The translations under genes were made by a program, and so were the position numbers. This document shows positions 62,594 through 64,000 of a stretch of DNA of 64,000 nt, piece after piece. Under the pieces are notes generated by a model. It worked only from the letters and a program-made list of their open reading frames with translations, made no database searches and was not told the origin of the DNA. How positions within the stretch are numbered: position 1 is the first letter of the stretch; each line of letters opens with the position of its first letter. The DNA is from Lachnospiraceae bacterium (lineage in GTDB: Bacteria; Bacillota; Clostridia; Lachnospirales; Lachnospiraceae): positions 1-64,000 of the forward strand of contig JALFLM010000005.1 in assembly GCA_022774705.1 (NCBI GenBank). Direction: 5' to 3'.

Positions 62594-64000
62594 CAGATTT
62601 CATCATCCTCTTCTTCCGCAAGCGGATCCTTCAGTTCTTTTTTCCTGTTAAGCAGATCGTAGATGCAGGGTACGACAAACAGAGTAAGCAGCGTACCGTA
62701 CAGCAGACCGCCAACTGTTACGATTGCCATCGGTTTACCCATGGCAGCGCCCATATCGTTGCTGAATACCATGGTAGACATGGCCAGAATGGTAGTCAGC
62801 GCCGTCATCAGAATCGGACGCAGACGGGTCATGCCTGCTTCCGCAATGGCTTCGCGTTTACTCATACCGGCATAGCGCAGCTGGTTGATATAGTCGATCA
62901 TAACGATACCATTGTTAACAATAATACCCGACAGCATAACGAAACCGATCAAAGCGATTACGCTGATTTCGCTGCCGGTAATCCACAGGCCCAGCAGACC
63001 GCCGGTAAACGCCAGAGGAATCGTAAACATGATGATAAAGGGCGACAGCAGAGACTGGAACTGTGCAACCATGATCAGGTACATGAATGCCAGTGCAAGC
63101 GCCAGCATCAGACCGATCTGTTCAAATGCATCGTTGATGGTCTGATCTTCACCGGCCATTTCCCATGTACATCCTTTCGGAAGTTCATAGTCCTTCATGG
63201 CATCCTTTACATCATTGGAGACAAGACCAATGTTGTAACCATCTGCAATCTCCGCTGAAACCGTCAGATAGCGGGTCTGATTGCTTCGTGAAATAGAGTT
63301 CAGACCTTCTTCGTCCGAGAACGAAACAATATTTTTAACAGGAACCTCCACTTCTTCTTTATCCTCATTGGTTCCGGTTATCTTCATCTTTTTGATCTTA
63401 TCTCTGGTCAGTTCCTCCTGCTCTCCGTCCACAACGTATACGTCGTAATCACAGGAATCAGTAGAAAGCGTCATGGAAGAGGACGGCGACGCCAGTTCTG
63501 CCGCGATGGCCTGATATACCTGAGCCGTTGTAAGGCCGTATTCCATGGCCTTCTTTTCATCCACTGTCAGGCGCAGTTCAGGAGTCGTCTCACCGATACC
63601 GTTGGAAACATTCTGCGTTCCTTCTACATTTTCCAGAACATCTGCAATTCCTTCCGCAGCAGATTTCAGTTCATCCAGATCACGTCCCTCCACACGGATG
63701 GAAATACCGCTGGCTGACAGGGATGACATATCCATGGTACTGGTATTGACTTCCAGCGTACAGTCCAGATCGGAAGTTCTGTTGAGGATCTCCTGTTTCA
63801 GCTTTTCTCCGGTCAGTTTCGTATCATCCTTCAGAATCAGATACATGGTAGAGCTGTTGCCCGAACTGTTGCCCGAACTGTTGCCCGAACTGCCGCCCAT
63901 CATACTGCTCATGCTCAGACCACTGCTGGAACCGGCCATGGAACCGATATCACCGATGTCCTCGATTTCAAGCAGTCTGTCTGTTACCTGATCCGTAACT
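62593..64000 (-). CDS. RND/AcrB-family efflux transporter (N-terminus outside window)
   Basis: About 469 codons of the C-terminal part are visible; the 5' end lies past 64000. Seen are periplasmic porter and docking subdomains (STMDMSSLSASGISIRVEGRD, TVDEKKAMEYGLTTAQVYQ) and the membrane half with GLMLALALAFMYLIMVAQFQSL, PLAFTGGLLGLWITG, VIALIGFVMLSGIIVNNGIVMIDYINQLR and GAAMGKPMAIVTVGGLLYGTL. A short tandem SSGN repeat (three GNSSGNSSGNSS units, DNA about 63850-63895) interrupts the porter region. In Firmicutes such pumps export drugs or lipids; the substrate is unknown. Confidence 0.9.
   Translation of the reverse strand, partial: VTDQVTDRLLEIEDIGDIGSMAGSSSGLSMSSMMGGSSGNSSGNSSGNSSTMYLILKDDTKLTGEKLKQEILNRTSDLDCTLEVNTSTMDMSSLSASGISIRVEGRDLDELKSAAEGIADVLENVEGTQNVSNGIGETTPELRLTVDEKKAMEYGLTTAQVYQAIAAELASPSSSMTLSTDSCDYDVYVVDGEQEELTRDKIKKMKITGTNEDKEEVEVPVKNIVSFSDEEGLNSISRSNQTRYLTVSAEIADGYNIGLVSNDVKDAMKDYELPKGCTWEMAGEDQTINDAFEQIGLMLALALAFMYLIMVAQFQSLLSPFIIMFTIPLAFTGGLLGLWITGSEISVIALIGFVMLSGIIVNNGIVMIDYINQLRYAGMSKREAIAEAGMTRLRPILMTALTTILAMSTMVFSNDMGAAMGKPMAIVTVGGLLYGTLLTLFVVPCIYDLLNRKKELKDPLAEEEDDEI

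Overview
The window reads as a chromosomal segment of an anaerobic, endospore-forming member of Clostridia, most likely Lachnospiraceae. The evidence is a trimeric NADH-linked [FeFe]-hydrogenase, a reverse rubrerythrin, sporulation genes (spoVG, a SipL-like LysM protein, a CotS-like protein, a YtvI-like permease), T-box leaders in front of valS and proS, an archaeal/eukaryal-type ProRS, and a plant-polysaccharide utilisation locus with a CUT1 transporter that has no dedicated ATPase. No tRNA, rRNA, CRISPR array, phage or intact insertion sequence was seen.

Layout. 1-3.8 kb: pth-mfd operon (mfd cut by the left edge) with a LexA-like box. 4-5.7 kb: an ABC-F ATPase behind a hairpin-rich leader. 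5.8-17.5 kb: a galactan/galacto-oligosaccharide locus, all on the minus strand: LacI and AraC regulators, a small membrane protein, solute-binding lipoprotein, two permeases, an unrecognised 610-aa protein, a zinc-ribbon protein, GH53 endo-galactanase and GH42 beta-galactosidase. 17.6-27.3 kb: a lipoprotein combining a predicted propeller with an HExxH domain, valS with its T-box, an amidase lipoprotein, spoVG and glgC-glgD. 27.6-31.3 kb: asnS, then a gene-free stretch packed with inverted repeats, then a Fur/PerR-type regulator, reverse rubrerythrin and a desulforedoxin-like protein. 31.5-39 kb: hndA-hndC-hndD hydrogenase, divergent from a sensory hydrogenase-like PAS protein coupled to a PP2C phosphatase. 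39.3-42.8 kb: a double-cubane-type ATP-driven reductase pair with a DUF3343 protein and a cysteine-desulfurase-like enzyme. 43-57.3 kb: spore and housekeeping genes. 57.4-64 kb: a two-component system, an ECF S-component, a P1/NylC-type peptidase, and a TetR-RND efflux pair (RND gene cut by the right edge).

How the parts fit. GH53 and GH42 both lack signal peptides, so the galactan locus appears to import oligosaccharides and finish them in the cytoplasm. The regulator-rubrerythrin-desulforedoxin group looks like an oxygen/peroxide defence regulon: both promoters carry the same 21-bp operator-like palindrome. The sensory hydrogenase and phosphatase face the catalytic hydrogenase and may regulate hydrogen metabolism.

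Most worth following up: a 240-nt rod-like inverted-repeat structure (29418-29657) whose wobble pairs favour a plus-strand RNA; a dispersed palindromic repeat family with core CTCTGAACAG, one copy of which lies inside the valS leader; the double-cubane/DUF3343/desulfurase cluster; the unrecognised 610-aa protein of the galactan locus; and the propeller-zincin lipoprotein. Everything was read by eye from the sequence. Family names rest on recognised motifs, not on database searches.
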